64,000 bases of DNA from Mycolicibacterium cosmeticum (GTDB lineage Bacteria > Actinomycetota > Actinomycetes > Mycobacteriales > Mycobacteriaceae), in assembly GCF_000613185.1 (NCBI RefSeq), contig NZ_CCBB010000003.1, positions 1,116,001 through 1,180,000 on the forward strand, given 5' to 3'. Below are positions 45,548 to 55,480 of this stretch, in pieces. Each line of letters starts with the position of its first letter. Position 1 is the first letter of the stretch. Both the position numbers and the translations under genes were made by a program. The notes beneath the pieces were generated by a model, which saw only the letters and a program-made list of their open reading frames with translations, had not been told where the DNA came from and did not search any database.

Positions 45548-46026
45548 ACCTCGCCCGCCAGCGCGCTCAGCTCGGACCCGGACACCCGGTAGGTGGTCCA
45601 CTCCGTCTGCGGCTTCCCGCCCACCGCGTCGTACAGCGCGATCGCGTTGACGTTCCAGTTCAGCACCGCCCAGGACAACCGGGTTCCGCCGCGCCGCACG
45701 CACTCGGCGGCCAAGGTGGCCAACAACTTCCGGGCCAGGCCGCGGCGCCGGAACGCCGGGCGGACGAACAGGTCCTCCAGGTAGATCCCCGTCACCCCGT
45801 CCCAGGTGGAGAAGTTCAGGAACCACACCGCGGTCGCCGCGGCCTGCCCGTCGACCTCGACGACATGCGCATACGCTACCGGTTCGGGGCCGAAAAGCGC
45901 TTGGTGCAGCTGAGTTTCGGTGACGGTGCATTCGTCGAGCGCGTTCTCGAACTCGGCGAGTTCGCGGATCATCGACACGATGTCGGGTTCGTCACCCGGT
46001 CGGGCCCAACGGATCACCTCAGTCAT
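45544..46026 (-). CDS. GNAT N-acetyltransferase (diamine acetyltransferase-like)
   Basis: 160 residues from ATG 46026. GNAT fold with IREATPAD-type start (MTEVIRWARPGDEPDIVSMIRELAEFE), IYLEDLFVRPAFRRRGLARKLLATLA containing the acetyl-CoA loop RRRGLA, and WAVLNWNVNAIALYDAVGG. The ELAEFE and YLEDLFV features are those of spermidine/thialysine acetyltransferases (SAT1/SAT2 type). Orthologue of Rv3216. Its start overlaps the end of entC by 8 bases, so the two are cotranscribed. Confidence 0.86.
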   Translation of the reverse strand: MTEVIRWARPGDEPDIVSMIRELAEFENALDECTVTETQLHQALFGPEPVAYAHVVEVDGQAAATAVWFLNFSTWDGVTGIYLEDLFVRPAFRRRGLARKLLATLAAECVRRGGTRLSWAVLNWNVNAIALYDAVGGKPQTEWTTYRVSGSELSALAGEV

Positions 46027-47089
46027 TTTCTGCTCCCAGTCCTGTCAGGATCGTCCGGAACTTGGTCGTGGTCTCGTCCACCTCGTCATCGGGATCGGAT
46101 TCGGCGACGATCCCACCGCCGGCATGGGCCAGCGCCGTCCGCCGGTCCGGGCTGAGTACCGCACACCGGATCGACACCACCCAGCGGCCGTCACCGCGGG
46201 CGTCGCACCAGCCGACCGCGCCGGCGTAGAAACCGCGGTCGCCCTCGAGCTCGGCGATCAGGGCGGCGGCCGCGGCGGCCGGCACCCCGCCGACGGCCGG
46301 GGTCGGGTGCAGGGCCAGCGCGAGATCCAATGCGCTGGTGCCACTTTCGCGCAGCCGGCCGCGGATCGGGGTGCTCAGGTGCCAGAGCGCGTCGGTGCCG
46401 TGCAGCTCGGGTTCGTCGGCGATCTGCAGATCCGTGCACAGCGGTTCCAGTGCCGTGCGCATGACGTCGACGACGAACGCGTGCTCACGCCGGTTCTTGC
46501 CGGAGGCCGCCAGCGCGGCGGCATTGGCCGCATCGGTCTGCGGGTCCGGCGACCGCGGCGCCGACCCGGCGAACGGCCGGCAGATCACCGTGTCGCCCGT
46601 GCGCGCCACCAACAGTTCCGGGCTGGCGCCCACCAACGTGCCGGCCGCGCCCAATTCGGCCAGGTACACGGTGGCGGCCGGGTCGGCGGCGGCCAACCGG
46701 CGCAGCACCGAGCGCGGATCCCAGGCGGCGTCGGCGTTCAGCTTCAGTGCGCGGGCCAGCACCACCTTGTCCAGGTCCGAGTTGCGCAGCCGCGCCACCG
46801 CCTCGGCCACCCGGGCCCGGTGCTCCGAGCCGGCCGGCAGCGTCTCGCGGGTGAGCACCGCCGGTGCGGCGCGCACCGGCCAGTCCGGCAGGGCCTGCGG
46901 GAACTCGATCCGCTCGGGGGCGAACAGCGCGGGCCGGGTGCGCAGGTCAAACGGCAACGCTCCCACCACGATCGGGACGGCACCGGAACGCAGTGCCCGT
47001 TGGGCATCCGGAATCGTGGAGAACTCCTGGCGCTCGCCGTCGGCCAGCACGGTGCCGTCCGGCCCGGACAGCACGAACGACGGTGTCAC
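46019..47089 (-). CDS. entC: Isochorismate synthase
   Basis: 356 residues from GTG 47089, overlapping the gpm2 stop (GTGA). Chorismate-binding fold with the general-base Lys in NSDLDKVVLARAL, GASPELLVAR, the Glu-rich C-terminal block FYAGAVGW and AGGGIVAESDPDDEVDETTTKF that binds Mg2+. It converts chorismate to isochorismate. In mycobacteria salicylate for mycobactin is made by a different enzyme (MbtI), so menaquinone supply is the more likely use. Orthologue of Rv3215. Confidence 0.92.
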   Translation of the reverse strand: MTPSFVLSGPDGTVLADGERQEFSTIPDAQRALRSGAVPIVVGALPFDLRTRPALFAPERIEFPQALPDWPVRAAPAVLTRETLPAGSEHRARVAEAVARLRNSDLDKVVLARALKLNADAAWDPRSVLRRLAAADPAATVYLAELGAAGTLVGASPELLVARTGDTVICRPFAGSAPRSPDPQTDAANAAALAASGKNRREHAFVVDVMRTALEPLCTDLQIADEPELHGTDALWHLSTPIRGRLRESGTSALDLALALHPTPAVGGVPAAAAAALIAELEGDRGFYAGAVGWCDARGDGRWVVSIRCAVLSPDRRTALAHAGGGIVAESDPDDEVDETTTKFRTILTGLGAEND

Positions 47090-47703
47090 GCCGGCAGGCA
47101 GGGGTTGACGTGACCGGTCAGGCCCAACGCGGAAATCTGGCGCACACCATGCTCGAACCCGCACACCGCGATCGAGGCCGCCGCCATCGACAACCGGATG
47201 CCGTCGGACACCGGCAGCTCGATCCAGCGGGTCAGCATCGAGCGGGAGAAGTGGCCGTGCCCGACGAACACCACATCGCGCTCGGCCATGTTGTCCAGGG
47301 CCAGCGCGAGCGCCGCGTCGGCGCGCGCGGTGACGTCGGCCATGCTCTCGCCGCCCGGGCAGGGATGCGTCCACACCGTCCAGTCCGGCACGGTCTGGCG
47401 GATCTCCACGGTGGTCAGGCCCTCGTAGTCGCCGTAATCCCATTCGGCCAGCAGGGGAGTGACCTCGTCGACGGTCAACCCGGCCAGTTCGGCGGTGAGC
47501 AGCGCCCGCCGGCGCGGGCTGCTGACCACCAGCGGGTCGCGCAACTGCAGGTCGCCCAACGCCTCCGCGGCGAGCTTGGCCTGGTATCTGCCGGTATCGG
47601 TGAGATCGAGATCGGTGCGGCCGGTGTGCTTGCCGCTCTTGGACCATTCGGTCTCGCCGTGCCGGAGCAGGAACAGCCGGTGCTGCTGGACGGTCACCCA
47701 CAC
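47086..47703 (-). CDS. gpm2: Histidine phosphatase superfamily protein (Gpm2, acid phosphatase)
   Basis: 205 residues from GTG 47703 (GTG 47697 is also possible). Histidine phosphatase superfamily: nucleophile His in LLRHGETEW, a second Arg/Glu set in SSPRRRALLTAE and the final His in GHGHFSRSML. Although named a phosphoglycerate mutase, the M. tuberculosis protein Rv3214 has been shown to be a broad acid phosphatase. The physiological substrate is unknown. It is divergent from the ParA-like gene, 53 bases apart, and heads an operon with entC and the GNAT gene. Confidence 0.9.
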   Translation of the reverse strand: MWVTVQQHRLFLLRHGETEWSKSGKHTGRTDLDLTDTGRYQAKLAAEALGDLQLRDPLVVSSPRRRALLTAELAGLTVDEVTPLLAEWDYGDYEGLTTVEIRQTVPDWTVWTHPCPGGESMADVTARADAALALALDNMAERDVVFVGHGHFSRSMLTRWIELPVSDGIRLSMAAASIAVCGFEHGVRQISALGLTGHVNPCLPA

Positions 47704-47756
47704 GATTCTGCCCCACGGCAGGCCGAGGGGACCGCTCGCGTGCTTGGATGGGCGGT

Positions 47757-48551
47757 GTGACGCGAGTATTAGCGGTCGCCAATCAAAAGGGTGGGGTCGC
47801 CAAGACGACGACGGTGGCGTCGTTGGGTGCCGCCTTCGTCGAGCACAAGCAGCGGGTGCTGCTGGTGGACCTGGACCCGCAGGGCTGTCTGACGTTCTCG
47901 CTGGGCCAGGATCCGGACAACCTCGCGGTCTCGGTGCACGAGGTGCTGCTCGGGGACGTGGAGCCCGATGCGGCGCTGCTGTCCACCGCGGAGGGCATGA
48001 CGGTGCTGCCGGCCAATATAGACCTGGCCGGTGCCGAGGCGATGCTGCTGATGCGGGCCGGCCGCGAGTACGCGCTCAAACGCGCGTTGACCAAGCTGGC
48101 CGACCGATTCGATGTCGTCATCGTCGACTGCCCGCCCTCGTTGGGTGTGCTCACCCTCAACGGGCTCACCGCCGCCGACGAGGTGATCGTGCCGTTGCAG
48201 TGCGAGACGCTCGCGCATCGCGGCGTGGGTCAGTTCCTGCGCACCATCGGCGACGTCCAGCAGATCACCAACCCGGAGCTGAAACTGCTCGGTGCGCTGC
48301 CCACCCTGTACGACTCGCGCACCACCCACAGCCGGGACGTGCTCTTCGACGTCGTCGACCGCTACAACCTGCCGGTGCTCGCGCCGCCGATTCCCCGCAC
48401 GGTCCGCTTCGCGGAGGCCAGCGCCTCCGGCGCCTCGGTGCTCACGGGCCGGAAGAACAAGGGCGCCAACGCCTATCGCGATCTGGCCGGGGCGCTGCTG
48501 CGGCACTGGAAATCGGGCAAGGCGCTGCCGACGTTCACCCCGGACCTGTAG
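47757..48551 (+). CDS. Orphan ParA-family ATPase
   Basis: 264 residues from GTG 47757, so that the protein reads TRVLAVANQKGGVAKTTTV; ATG 47748 would add three residues and is less like orthologues. Deviant Walker A KGGVAKTT near residue 10, Walker A' LLVDLDPQGCLT near residue 38 and Walker B VVIVDCPPSLG near residue 118 define a Soj/ParA ATPase. No parB or parS-like repeat stands nearby and the chromosomal parAB is expected at the origin, so this is a second family member of unknown cargo (Rv3213c). It converges on the next gene with a 7-base gap. Confidence 0.9.
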   Translation: MTRVLAVANQKGGVAKTTTVASLGAAFVEHKQRVLLVDLDPQGCLTFSLGQDPDNLAVSVHEVLLGDVEPDAALLSTAEGMTVLPANIDLAGAEAMLLMRAGREYALKRALTKLADRFDVVIVDCPPSLGVLTLNGLTAADEVIVPLQCETLAHRGVGQFLRTIGDVQQITNPELKLLGALPTLYDSRTTHSRDVLFDVVDRYNLPVLAPPIPRTVRFAEASASGASVLTGRKNKGANAYRDLAGALLRHWKSGKALPTFTPDL

Positions 48552-48558
48552 CCCGCCC

Positions 48559-49776
48559 TCAGCCCAGCGCCACCACGGTGCCGCCGCGCTGCTCCAGCAG
48601 CGTCGATCCGGCCACCGCGGGGATCACCGGATCCCGCGACGGCGGGCGCTTGAGGTCGATATGGCGCACACCGGCCCCGGTTTCGGGGTTGAAGACGTCG
48701 TAGCCGGAGGTTACCGGCACCAGCAGGGAACCGGCCATGATGGTGGCCGGCCCCACCGGCGCGTTGTCCCCCGACGGCGCCACGGTGTACTTGTAGCGCA
48801 GCTGGTTGGCGTCGAACACCAGCACCGAATCACCCGTCCACCAGGTGATCAGGTCGCCGGGATGCGACATCGCCGCGTTCGCCGACACCGCCTTGGGCAG
48901 CAGCGTGCTGGCCGTCACCGTGCCGGTGTCGTCGACGACGTTGACCGCCGGTTTCGGGGTCGGCACGTAGACGGCGGTGGTGGTGTCGGTCACCGCGACC
49001 ACCCGTGCGTCGGAGTCCACCGAGACGCCGGGCTGCTGCTGGAATTTCGTCGTCGGGGTGTCCTCCTCGTCCGACGGCGTCAGCAGGGTCAGCCGCATGT
49101 CGGCCTGGTTGGGGCAGGCCTCCAACACCGACACCTGCGATGAGCTGGCCGCGGCGGACACCAGCCGGCACAGCGGGTCCTGCGGGACATCGGGTTTGAT
49201 CCGGGCGTCCAGCGTGCCCCAGCTGAGCATGCGCACCATGTCCGAGCGCCACAGCTCCAGCCGGCTGTCACCGGCCGAGAGCACCGTGCTGCCGTCGGAG
49301 GACAGCGCGACCTCGGGGTCGGCGTACGCCGTGCGGGTCGGGCCGCGCCGCCCGGTCTGGGCGTCGATGGTGCTGACCTGGCCGCAGCCGCGGCTGTCCG
49401 GGTAGACCGCGACGGCGTACTGGTACACCCAGGTCACCCCGCACAGCTCGAGATCGCGGGTGTACGACCACAGCGGTGCCCCGCCGGCCGGATCGCGCCC
49501 GGTGACCTCACGGCCGTCGCCGGTCACGACGGCGCCGCCCACCACCAGGGGCTGGGTGGTCTTACCGCTGGGTGCCGACCACAGTTCGTGGAGGGTGTCG
49601 GGGACCTTGGCGGCCGGCTTGAGGGCCGGCACGGCAGCGGCGGCCGGCGTGCTGATGGTGGCCCGGGCATCGCTGGTCCACCAGATCAGCGCGGCCACCA
49701 CGGCCACCACCACCGCGATGGCCGCGGCCGCCATCATGTCGCCGCGGGTGCGGCGTTCCGGGGGGATACCGGGCAT
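48559..49776 (-). CDS. Membrane-anchored beta-propeller-like envelope protein (Rv3212-type)
   Basis: 405 residues from ATG 49776, directly after the rhlE stop codon (TAAATG on the minus strand). One N-terminal membrane helix at about residues 15-34 follows a charged start (PPERRTRGD), so the rest is outside. The outer domain is made of repeated beta strands of PQQ/propeller type (GREVTGRDPAGGAPLWSY, DAQTGRRGP, DVFNPETGAGVRHIDL), with four or more Cys that may form disulfides (ELCGV, RGCGQ, DPLCRL, EACPN). No enzyme motif is seen. It is linked to rhlE in all mycobacteria I recall; its role is not established. Confidence 0.8.
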   Translation of the reverse strand: MPGIPPERRTRGDMMAAAAIAVVVAVVAALIWWTSDARATISTPAAAAVPALKPAAKVPDTLHELWSAPSGKTTQPLVVGGAVVTGDGREVTGRDPAGGAPLWSYTRDLELCGVTWVYQYAVAVYPDSRGCGQVSTIDAQTGRRGPTRTAYADPEVALSSDGSTVLSAGDSRLELWRSDMVRMLSWGTLDARIKPDVPQDPLCRLVSAAASSSQVSVLEACPNQADMRLTLLTPSDEEDTPTTKFQQQPGVSVDSDARVVAVTDTTTAVYVPTPKPAVNVVDDTGTVTASTLLPKAVSANAAMSHPGDLITWWTGDSVLVFDANQLRYKYTVAPSGDNAPVGPATIMAGSLLVPVTSGYDVFNPETGAGVRHIDLKRPPSRDPVIPAVAGSTLLEQRGGTVVALG

Positions 49777-51270
49777 TTAGCCGGCTGCGGGCGCGGCGGC
49801 CTTGCGCGGGCGGCGGCGGCGCCGGCGCTTGGGGGCGGTGCCGGCCTCGGCTGTGCCGTCCGGGCCGTCCGAACTGTCCGAGCCGGTCGGGTCGGCAGGC
49901 TCGGAGTCGGCGACCTGCTCGGGATGACCGGTGGCGGGCTGGCCGCCGCGGGTGCGCCGGCGGGTGCGGGTGCGGGCCGGTCGTTCGGTCCGCTCGGCGC
50001 GTTCCCCTTCGGTTCGGGTCTTCGGCTTGCGCGGCGCGGCGATCGAACCGGTGGCCTCGGCCGGGATGTTCAGCTCGGTGTACAGATGCGGCGAGCTGGA
50101 GTACGTCTCGGCCGGGTCCGGGGTGTCCAGACCGAGGGCCTTGTCGATCATGGTCCAGCGCGGCAGCTCGTCCCAGTCCACCAGGGTCACCGCGATGCCG
50201 GTCTTGCCGGCGCGGCCGGTGCGGCCGATGCGGTGCACGTACGCCTGCTCGTCATCGGGGATCTGATAGTTGATGACGTGGGTGATGTCGTCGATGTCGA
50301 TACCGCGGGCCGCGACGTCGGTGGCCACCAGCACGTCGACATCACCGTTGCGGAACGCCTTGAGCGCCTTCTCCCGGGCGATCTGGCCCAGGTCGCCGTG
50401 CACGGCGCCGACCTTGAAGCCGCGCTCGCCGAGCTCGTCGGCGACCTTCTGCGCGGTGCGCTTGGTGCGGGTGAAGATCATCGTCGCGCCACGGCCCTCC
50501 GCCTGCAGGATGCGGCTGACCATCTCCACCTTGTCCAGCGCGTGCGCGCGGTAGACGAACTGCTCGGTGGTGTCGTGGGTGGCCGCCGAGTGCGGCGCCT
50601 CGGCCCGGATGTGGGTCGGCTGGTTCATGAAGGTGCGCGCCAGCGTGATGATCGGGTCGGGCATGGTGGCCGAGAACAGCATGGCCTGCCTGCTGTCCGG
50701 GGTGAGCCGCAGGATCCGCTCGATATCGGGCAGGAAGCCCAGGTCCAGCATCTCGTCGGCCTCGTCGAGCACCAGCACCGACAGCCCGCCCAGCTGGAGG
50801 TGGCCCTGCTGGGCCAGGTCCAGCAACCGGCCCGGGGTGCCGACGACGACGTCGACGCCATTGCGCAGGGCCTCGATCTGCGGCTCGTAGGGCCGGCCGC
50901 CGTAGATGGACGTGACGGTGAACTTGCGGTCGCCGGCGCGCAGGTGCTTGGCGGCGCTGGTCAGGTCGTCGAACACCTGCAGGCACAGCTCACGGGTGGG
51001 TACCACGACCAGGGCGCGCGGGGCGCCGGTCAGCGGCCGCGTCTCGTCGGTGGACACCCGGTGCAGCAGCGGGACGCCGAACGCCAGGGTCTTGCCCATA
51101 CCGGTGCGGGCCTGGCCGATCAGGTCGTCGCCGGCCAGGGCGAGCGGCAGGGTGAGTTCCTGGATGGCGAAGGGATGTTCCTTACCGGACTCGGCGAGGG
51201 CGCGCACGATCTCGTCGCGCACGCCGAGATCGGCGAAGGTGGTTTCGGTTTTGCTGTTGAGTTCGGTCAT
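49777..51270 (-). CDS. rhlE: DEAD-box ATP-dependent RNA helicase RhlE
   Basis: 497 residues from ATG 51270. Q motif around residues 32-38, Walker A ARTGMGKT at 54-61 (Met where Ser or Ala is common), DEAD at 169-172, SAT in FSATMPD near 201, and HRIGRTGRAGKTG in the second RecA domain. The C-terminal tail (about 385-497) is low-complexity, rich in Arg, Glu and Pro, and ends in a run of Arg with Lys, as in RNA-binding tails. RhlE proteins act in ribosome assembly and RNA decay. A 306-base gene-free leader precedes it. Confidence 0.93.
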   Translation of the reverse strand: MTELNSKTETTFADLGVRDEIVRALAESGKEHPFAIQELTLPLALAGDDLIGQARTGMGKTLAFGVPLLHRVSTDETRPLTGAPRALVVVPTRELCLQVFDDLTSAAKHLRAGDRKFTVTSIYGGRPYEPQIEALRNGVDVVVGTPGRLLDLAQQGHLQLGGLSVLVLDEADEMLDLGFLPDIERILRLTPDSRQAMLFSATMPDPIITLARTFMNQPTHIRAEAPHSAATHDTTEQFVYRAHALDKVEMVSRILQAEGRGATMIFTRTKRTAQKVADELGERGFKVGAVHGDLGQIAREKALKAFRNGDVDVLVATDVAARGIDIDDITHVINYQIPDDEQAYVHRIGRTGRAGKTGIAVTLVDWDELPRWTMIDKALGLDTPDPAETYSSSPHLYTELNIPAEATGSIAAPRKPKTRTEGERAERTERPARTRTRRRTRGGQPATGHPEQVADSEPADPTGSDSSDGPDGTAEAGTAPKRRRRRRPRKAAAPAAG

Positions 51271-51576
51271 ATGGTGGTGGTCGGCATCATTGTCGATGCC
51301 TTACTGCCTTTCGTTGTCATTCCTCGTCGCGTATGTCGTCACGCGCGCACGAAGATGACGAGAAAGGGGCCGCTTCTCCCCGGCTGGGGTGATGTCAGCC
51401 CGCTGGGCCCTGCCCCGTCCGAAAGGGGCCGGCCGAACCACGTGCACGCACATTTCCTGGGCGGCGGCGCCACGATGGGCCTTGAAAAAGCCCTCCAAAA
51501 AGCCACTGCCTATGCCCATGATAGCTGGCTTCTTTGCCGGTCGGTCGCTGTGGCACTCGGCGTCTAGAGTTGGGCC
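51271..51576. other. Divergent gene-free region between rhlE and the ferritin-like gene
   Basis: 306 bases hold the promoters of two divergent genes. The rhlE side is long enough for a structured 5' UTR; it contains GGGC-N9-GCCC at 51478-51494 and G/C-rich runs such as CCGAAAGGGGCC near 51418-51430. A 72-codon minus-strand ORF (51301-51519) is open through it but has no convincing ribosome-binding site or protein features. I see no clear -10/-35 pair or known riboswitch. Confidence 0.4.
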
Positions 51577-52269
51577 ATGCCACAGACGTCCTCAGCACAG
51601 CCGGGCACCGGGCCGAAGCCGGCGGTCAGGGCCGATCATCCCGGCGTCACCGAATTGTTCGCGTTGCTGGCCTACGGCGAGGTGGCGGCCTTCTACCGGC
51701 TGACCGAGGAGGCGCGGATGGCGCCCAATCTGGCCGGCCGGATCAGCATGGCCAGCATGGCCGCGGCCGAGATGCGGCACTACGAGCTGTTGCGCGACGC
51801 ATTGGCCGAACGCAATGTCGACGTGGTGCCCGCGATGACGAAATATGCTTCCGCCCTTGAGAATTACCATCGGCTGACGACGCCGAGCACCTGGCTGGAG
51901 GCTTTGGTCAAGACCTATATCGGCGATGCGCTGGCCGCCGATTTCTACCTTGAGATCGCCGATGTATTGCCCGAGGAAGCCGCCGGGGTGGTGCGGTCGG
52001 TGCTCTCCGAGACGGGCCACTCCCAGTTCGTCGTCGCCGAGGTGCGCGCCGCGGTGACCGCCAGCGACCGGCAGCGCCACCGGCTGGCGCTGTGGTCGCG
52101 CCGGCTCCTCGGCGAGGCCATCACCCAGGCCCAGTACGTGATGGCCGATCACGACGAACTCGTCGACCTGGTGATCAGCAGCGGCGACGGGCTGCTGCAG
52201 ATGTCGGAGTTCTTCGACCGTCTGCAGCGCACCCACGCCAGCCGCATGCAGGAGCTGGGCCTGGCCTAG
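51577..52269 (+). CDS. Ferritin-like domain protein (MiaE_2-like, Rv3210c)
   Basis: 230 residues from ATG 51577. A four-helix bundle with the pattern of a carboxylate-bridged di-iron protein: Glu in YGEVAAFYRLTEEA, Glu-x2-His in EMRHYELLRD, and Glu-x2-His in SETGHSQFVVAEV. The family is annotated as similar to the tRNA hydroxylase MiaE, but that activity is unproved for actinobacterial members. An unstructured Pro/Ala N-terminus covers about 25 residues. It converges on the next gene with abutting stop codons. Confidence 0.83.
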   Translation: MPQTSSAQPGTGPKPAVRADHPGVTELFALLAYGEVAAFYRLTEEARMAPNLAGRISMASMAAAEMRHYELLRDALAERNVDVVPAMTKYASALENYHRLTTPSTWLEALVKTYIGDALAADFYLEIADVLPEEAAGVVRSVLSETGHSQFVVAEVRAAVTASDRQRHRLALWSRRLLGEAITQAQYVMADHDELVDLVISSGDGLLQMSEFFDRLQRTHASRMQELGLA

Positions 52270-53040
52270 TTACCGGGTGCAGGTCGCGATCATCGTGTTG
52301 TTGGCCTGCGCCACCAGCGGCGCGCCGGCCGCATCGGTGATCGAGCAGTTCAGCCGGCTGGTCACGCTGGTCGCGGTCACCGAACTCAACTGCACGCCCG
52401 GGTCCAGGGTGATGGTCTTGCGCCACGGCAGCGCGGCGTTGACCTCGGTCTGCAGGGCGCCCTGCGCGTCGGTGTAGATGACGGTGACCAGATCCAGCAG
52501 CGATTTGTCGCCGTACACGGTGTAGGTGATGGTGCGCGCGGCGGCCGCCGGATCGGGCGCGGCTGCGGGTGGCGCCGCGGGCGGGACCTGCGCCTCGGTG
52601 GTGGGAACCGGCGTCGCGGTGGCCGTCGCCGAGGGGGTGGGCGTCACCGTGGTGACGGTCTCCGGTGCCAGCGCCGGGTTCTGCGCGATGACCGGCGGCG
52701 GGGCCGGTGCGGCCGTCGTCGACGGCGCGGCGGGGGTGGTCGCCGCGGCGGAGGTGGTGGAGGCCTGCGTGGCCGACACCGAGCCGCTGTCGCCGCCGCC
52801 GAGGATGATGCCGGTGCAGATCACCGCGACCATCAGGATGACGCCCGCAACCCCTGCGACCCAGATCCAGCGCCGGTCCAACTCGTCGTGGTAGTCGGCG
52901 GGATATTCGTACTCGTATGCGGGCCCGGCGCCGGTGTCGGCATCTTCATAGCCGAGGTGGTCGTAGTCGTCGGCATACGGGTAGCGCGTCCGGTAACCGG
53001 CGTCGCGCGTCGCGGAGTTACGTGAATAAGACCTGGTCAT
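52270..53040 (-). CDS. Single-pass membrane protein with MmpS-like C-terminal domain (Rv3209-type)
   Basis: 256 residues from ATG 53040. The cytoplasmic N-terminus is Tyr/Asp-rich (DDYDHLGYED, YEYEYPADYHDEL), the membrane helix is at about 58-79 (WIWVAGVAGVILMVAVICTG), then a long Thr/Ala/Pro linker (85-168) leads to an outer domain with ITYTVYGDKSLLDLVTVIYTD, similar to the MmpS fold that accompanies MmpL transporters. No MmpL gene is near. Two Cys in the outer domain may pair. The function is unknown. Confidence 0.8.
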   Translation of the reverse strand: MTRSYSRNSATRDAGYRTRYPYADDYDHLGYEDADTGAGPAYEYEYPADYHDELDRRWIWVAGVAGVILMVAVICTGIILGGGDSGSVSATQASTTSAAATTPAAPSTTAAPAPPPVIAQNPALAPETVTTVTPTPSATATATPVPTTEAQVPPAAPPAAAPDPAAAARTITYTVYGDKSLLDLVTVIYTDAQGALQTEVNAALPWRKTITLDPGVQLSSVTATSVTSRLNCSITDAAGAPLVAQANNTMIATCTR

Positions 53041-53288
53041 TGCGCTTCCAAAGTGGTTTCGATGCGTACCGGGCCGATGCTAACGGGGCTGCAGTGACGG
53101 ATGAGGCCGACGCGACGAGGCCCCGTGTCACGGTCCGGCCTCGGTGTGGTGACCGTCGGGTCGCGACCTGATCGGCTACCTCATTGGCGGTGGGCTTCGC
53201 TATCGGCGTAGCGCCCTTGGCGTGGCCGCCCGTGGCGCGTCCACTAGCCTGATGGCGAGCACTGCCCACCAACGAAAGAGGCCACAGC

Positions 53289-54216
<928 letters not shown>

Positions 54217-54310
54217 TTACTACCGCACCTTGGGGGAGGCGCTGCTGCTGGCACTTGTGTCGGTGGCGTGCCGGACCGGCGCACGTAGCGGTTTGTGCAA
54301 TCCTGGTGCG

Positions 54311-55381
54311 GTGACCTACGACCCGGGGCGTCGCGGGGGCGACCGTATGCCCGGCGGGCAGGAGCGCAGCGACCGGGGAAATGTTCCCGTTCTACGCAGT
54401 GAATGGCGCGAGCCGCTGCGCGCCCAGCGTGATCCGTTGGCCGAGGATCACGGCCGACCCCGTGCCAACCGCGACGACCGTCAGCATCTGCGCAAGCAGA
54501 CCTGGCTCGGTCGGTTCGTGTCCACCTACGGCTGGCGGGCCTATGCGCTGCCGGTGCTGGCCATCCTGACCGTGGTGGTGCTGTACCAGACCGTGACAGG
54601 CACCAGCGCGCCCAAGCCGGCCAACGCCGAGGGCCCGGTCCAGGGTCCGCCGACCATCGAGGCGCCCGGTACCGCGATCATCGGGGCGCCGCCGAAGGGC
54701 CTGTCCCAGTTCGACGTCAACCTGCCGACCGGGATCCTGCCCAACGGCGGCCCGTTCACCGAGACCGGCGCGCGCACCTGGCATGTGGTGCCCGGCGCCG
54801 CGCCCAAGGTCGGGGCGGGGGACACCAAGACGTTCCGCTACACCGTCGAGGTCGAGGACGGCGTGGACACCGCGTCGTTCGGGGGCGACGAGGGCTTCGC
54901 GCGGATGGTCAGCGAAACCCTGGCCAACCCGAAGAGTTGGACGCACAACACCCAGTTCGCCTTCGAACGGGTCGACAGCGATGCCGGTGGCCCGCCCGAC
55001 TTCCGGGTGTCGCTCACCTCGCCGATGACGGTGCGCGACGGCTGCGGCTACGACATCCCGCTGGAATCGTCCTGCTACAACCCCGCCTTCGACGGCAACC
55101 AGCCGCGGGTGTTCATCAACGAGGCGCGCTGGGTGCGCGGCGCGGTCCCGTTCCAGGGCGATATCGGTTCCTACCGGCAGTACCTGATCAACCACGAGGT
55201 GGGTCACGCGATCGGCTACCCGAAGCACGAACCGTGCCCGGAGAACGGCGCATTGGCGCCGGTGATGATGCAGCAGACCTTCTCCACCGACAACGACGAC
55301 GCCGCCAAGTTCGACCCGGAATCGGTGAAGCCCGACGGCCGCACCTGCCGGTTCAATCCGTGGCCGTATCCGATCGCCTGA
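54311..55381 (+). CDS. DUF3152 membrane-anchored protein with HExxH motif (Rv3207c)
   Basis: 356 residues from GTG 54311; ATG 54347 is a second choice and neither has a strong ribosome-binding site. A basic cytoplasmic N-terminus leads to one membrane helix (about residues 75-95, RAYALPVLAILTVVVLYQT), then a Pro-rich linker and the outer DUF3152 domain (about 145-356). That domain has HEVGHAIGYPKHEPC, a HExxH zinc-peptidase-like site with a third His seven residues after the second, plus four or more Cys that may form disulfides. A metalloprotease role is suggested by this motif and not shown. Confidence 0.85.
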   Translation: MTYDPGRRGGDRMPGGQERSDRGNVPVLRSEWREPLRAQRDPLAEDHGRPRANRDDRQHLRKQTWLGRFVSTYGWRAYALPVLAILTVVVLYQTVTGTSAPKPANAEGPVQGPPTIEAPGTAIIGAPPKGLSQFDVNLPTGILPNGGPFTETGARTWHVVPGAAPKVGAGDTKTFRYTVEVEDGVDTASFGGDEGFARMVSETLANPKSWTHNTQFAFERVDSDAGGPPDFRVSLTSPMTVRDGCGYDIPLESSCYNPAFDGNQPRVFINEARWVRGAVPFQGDIGSYRQYLINHEVGHAIGYPKHEPCPENGALAPVMMQQTFSTDNDDAAKFDPESVKPDGRTCRFNPWPYPIA

Positions 55382-55480
55382 CGCTCGCGGGCCGGGGAAG
55401 GTTTACCCCTGGATTACCGTTGAAGCTGTGGGCCTGGTGAGATTGACGCCAGGATTGCGATCGACTCAAGGAGGGCGACG

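Noticed and set aside
51301..51519. 72-codon minus-strand ORF in front of rhlE as a gene
   Set aside because: No ribosome-binding site at a good distance and no protein features; kept only as part of a possible leader.
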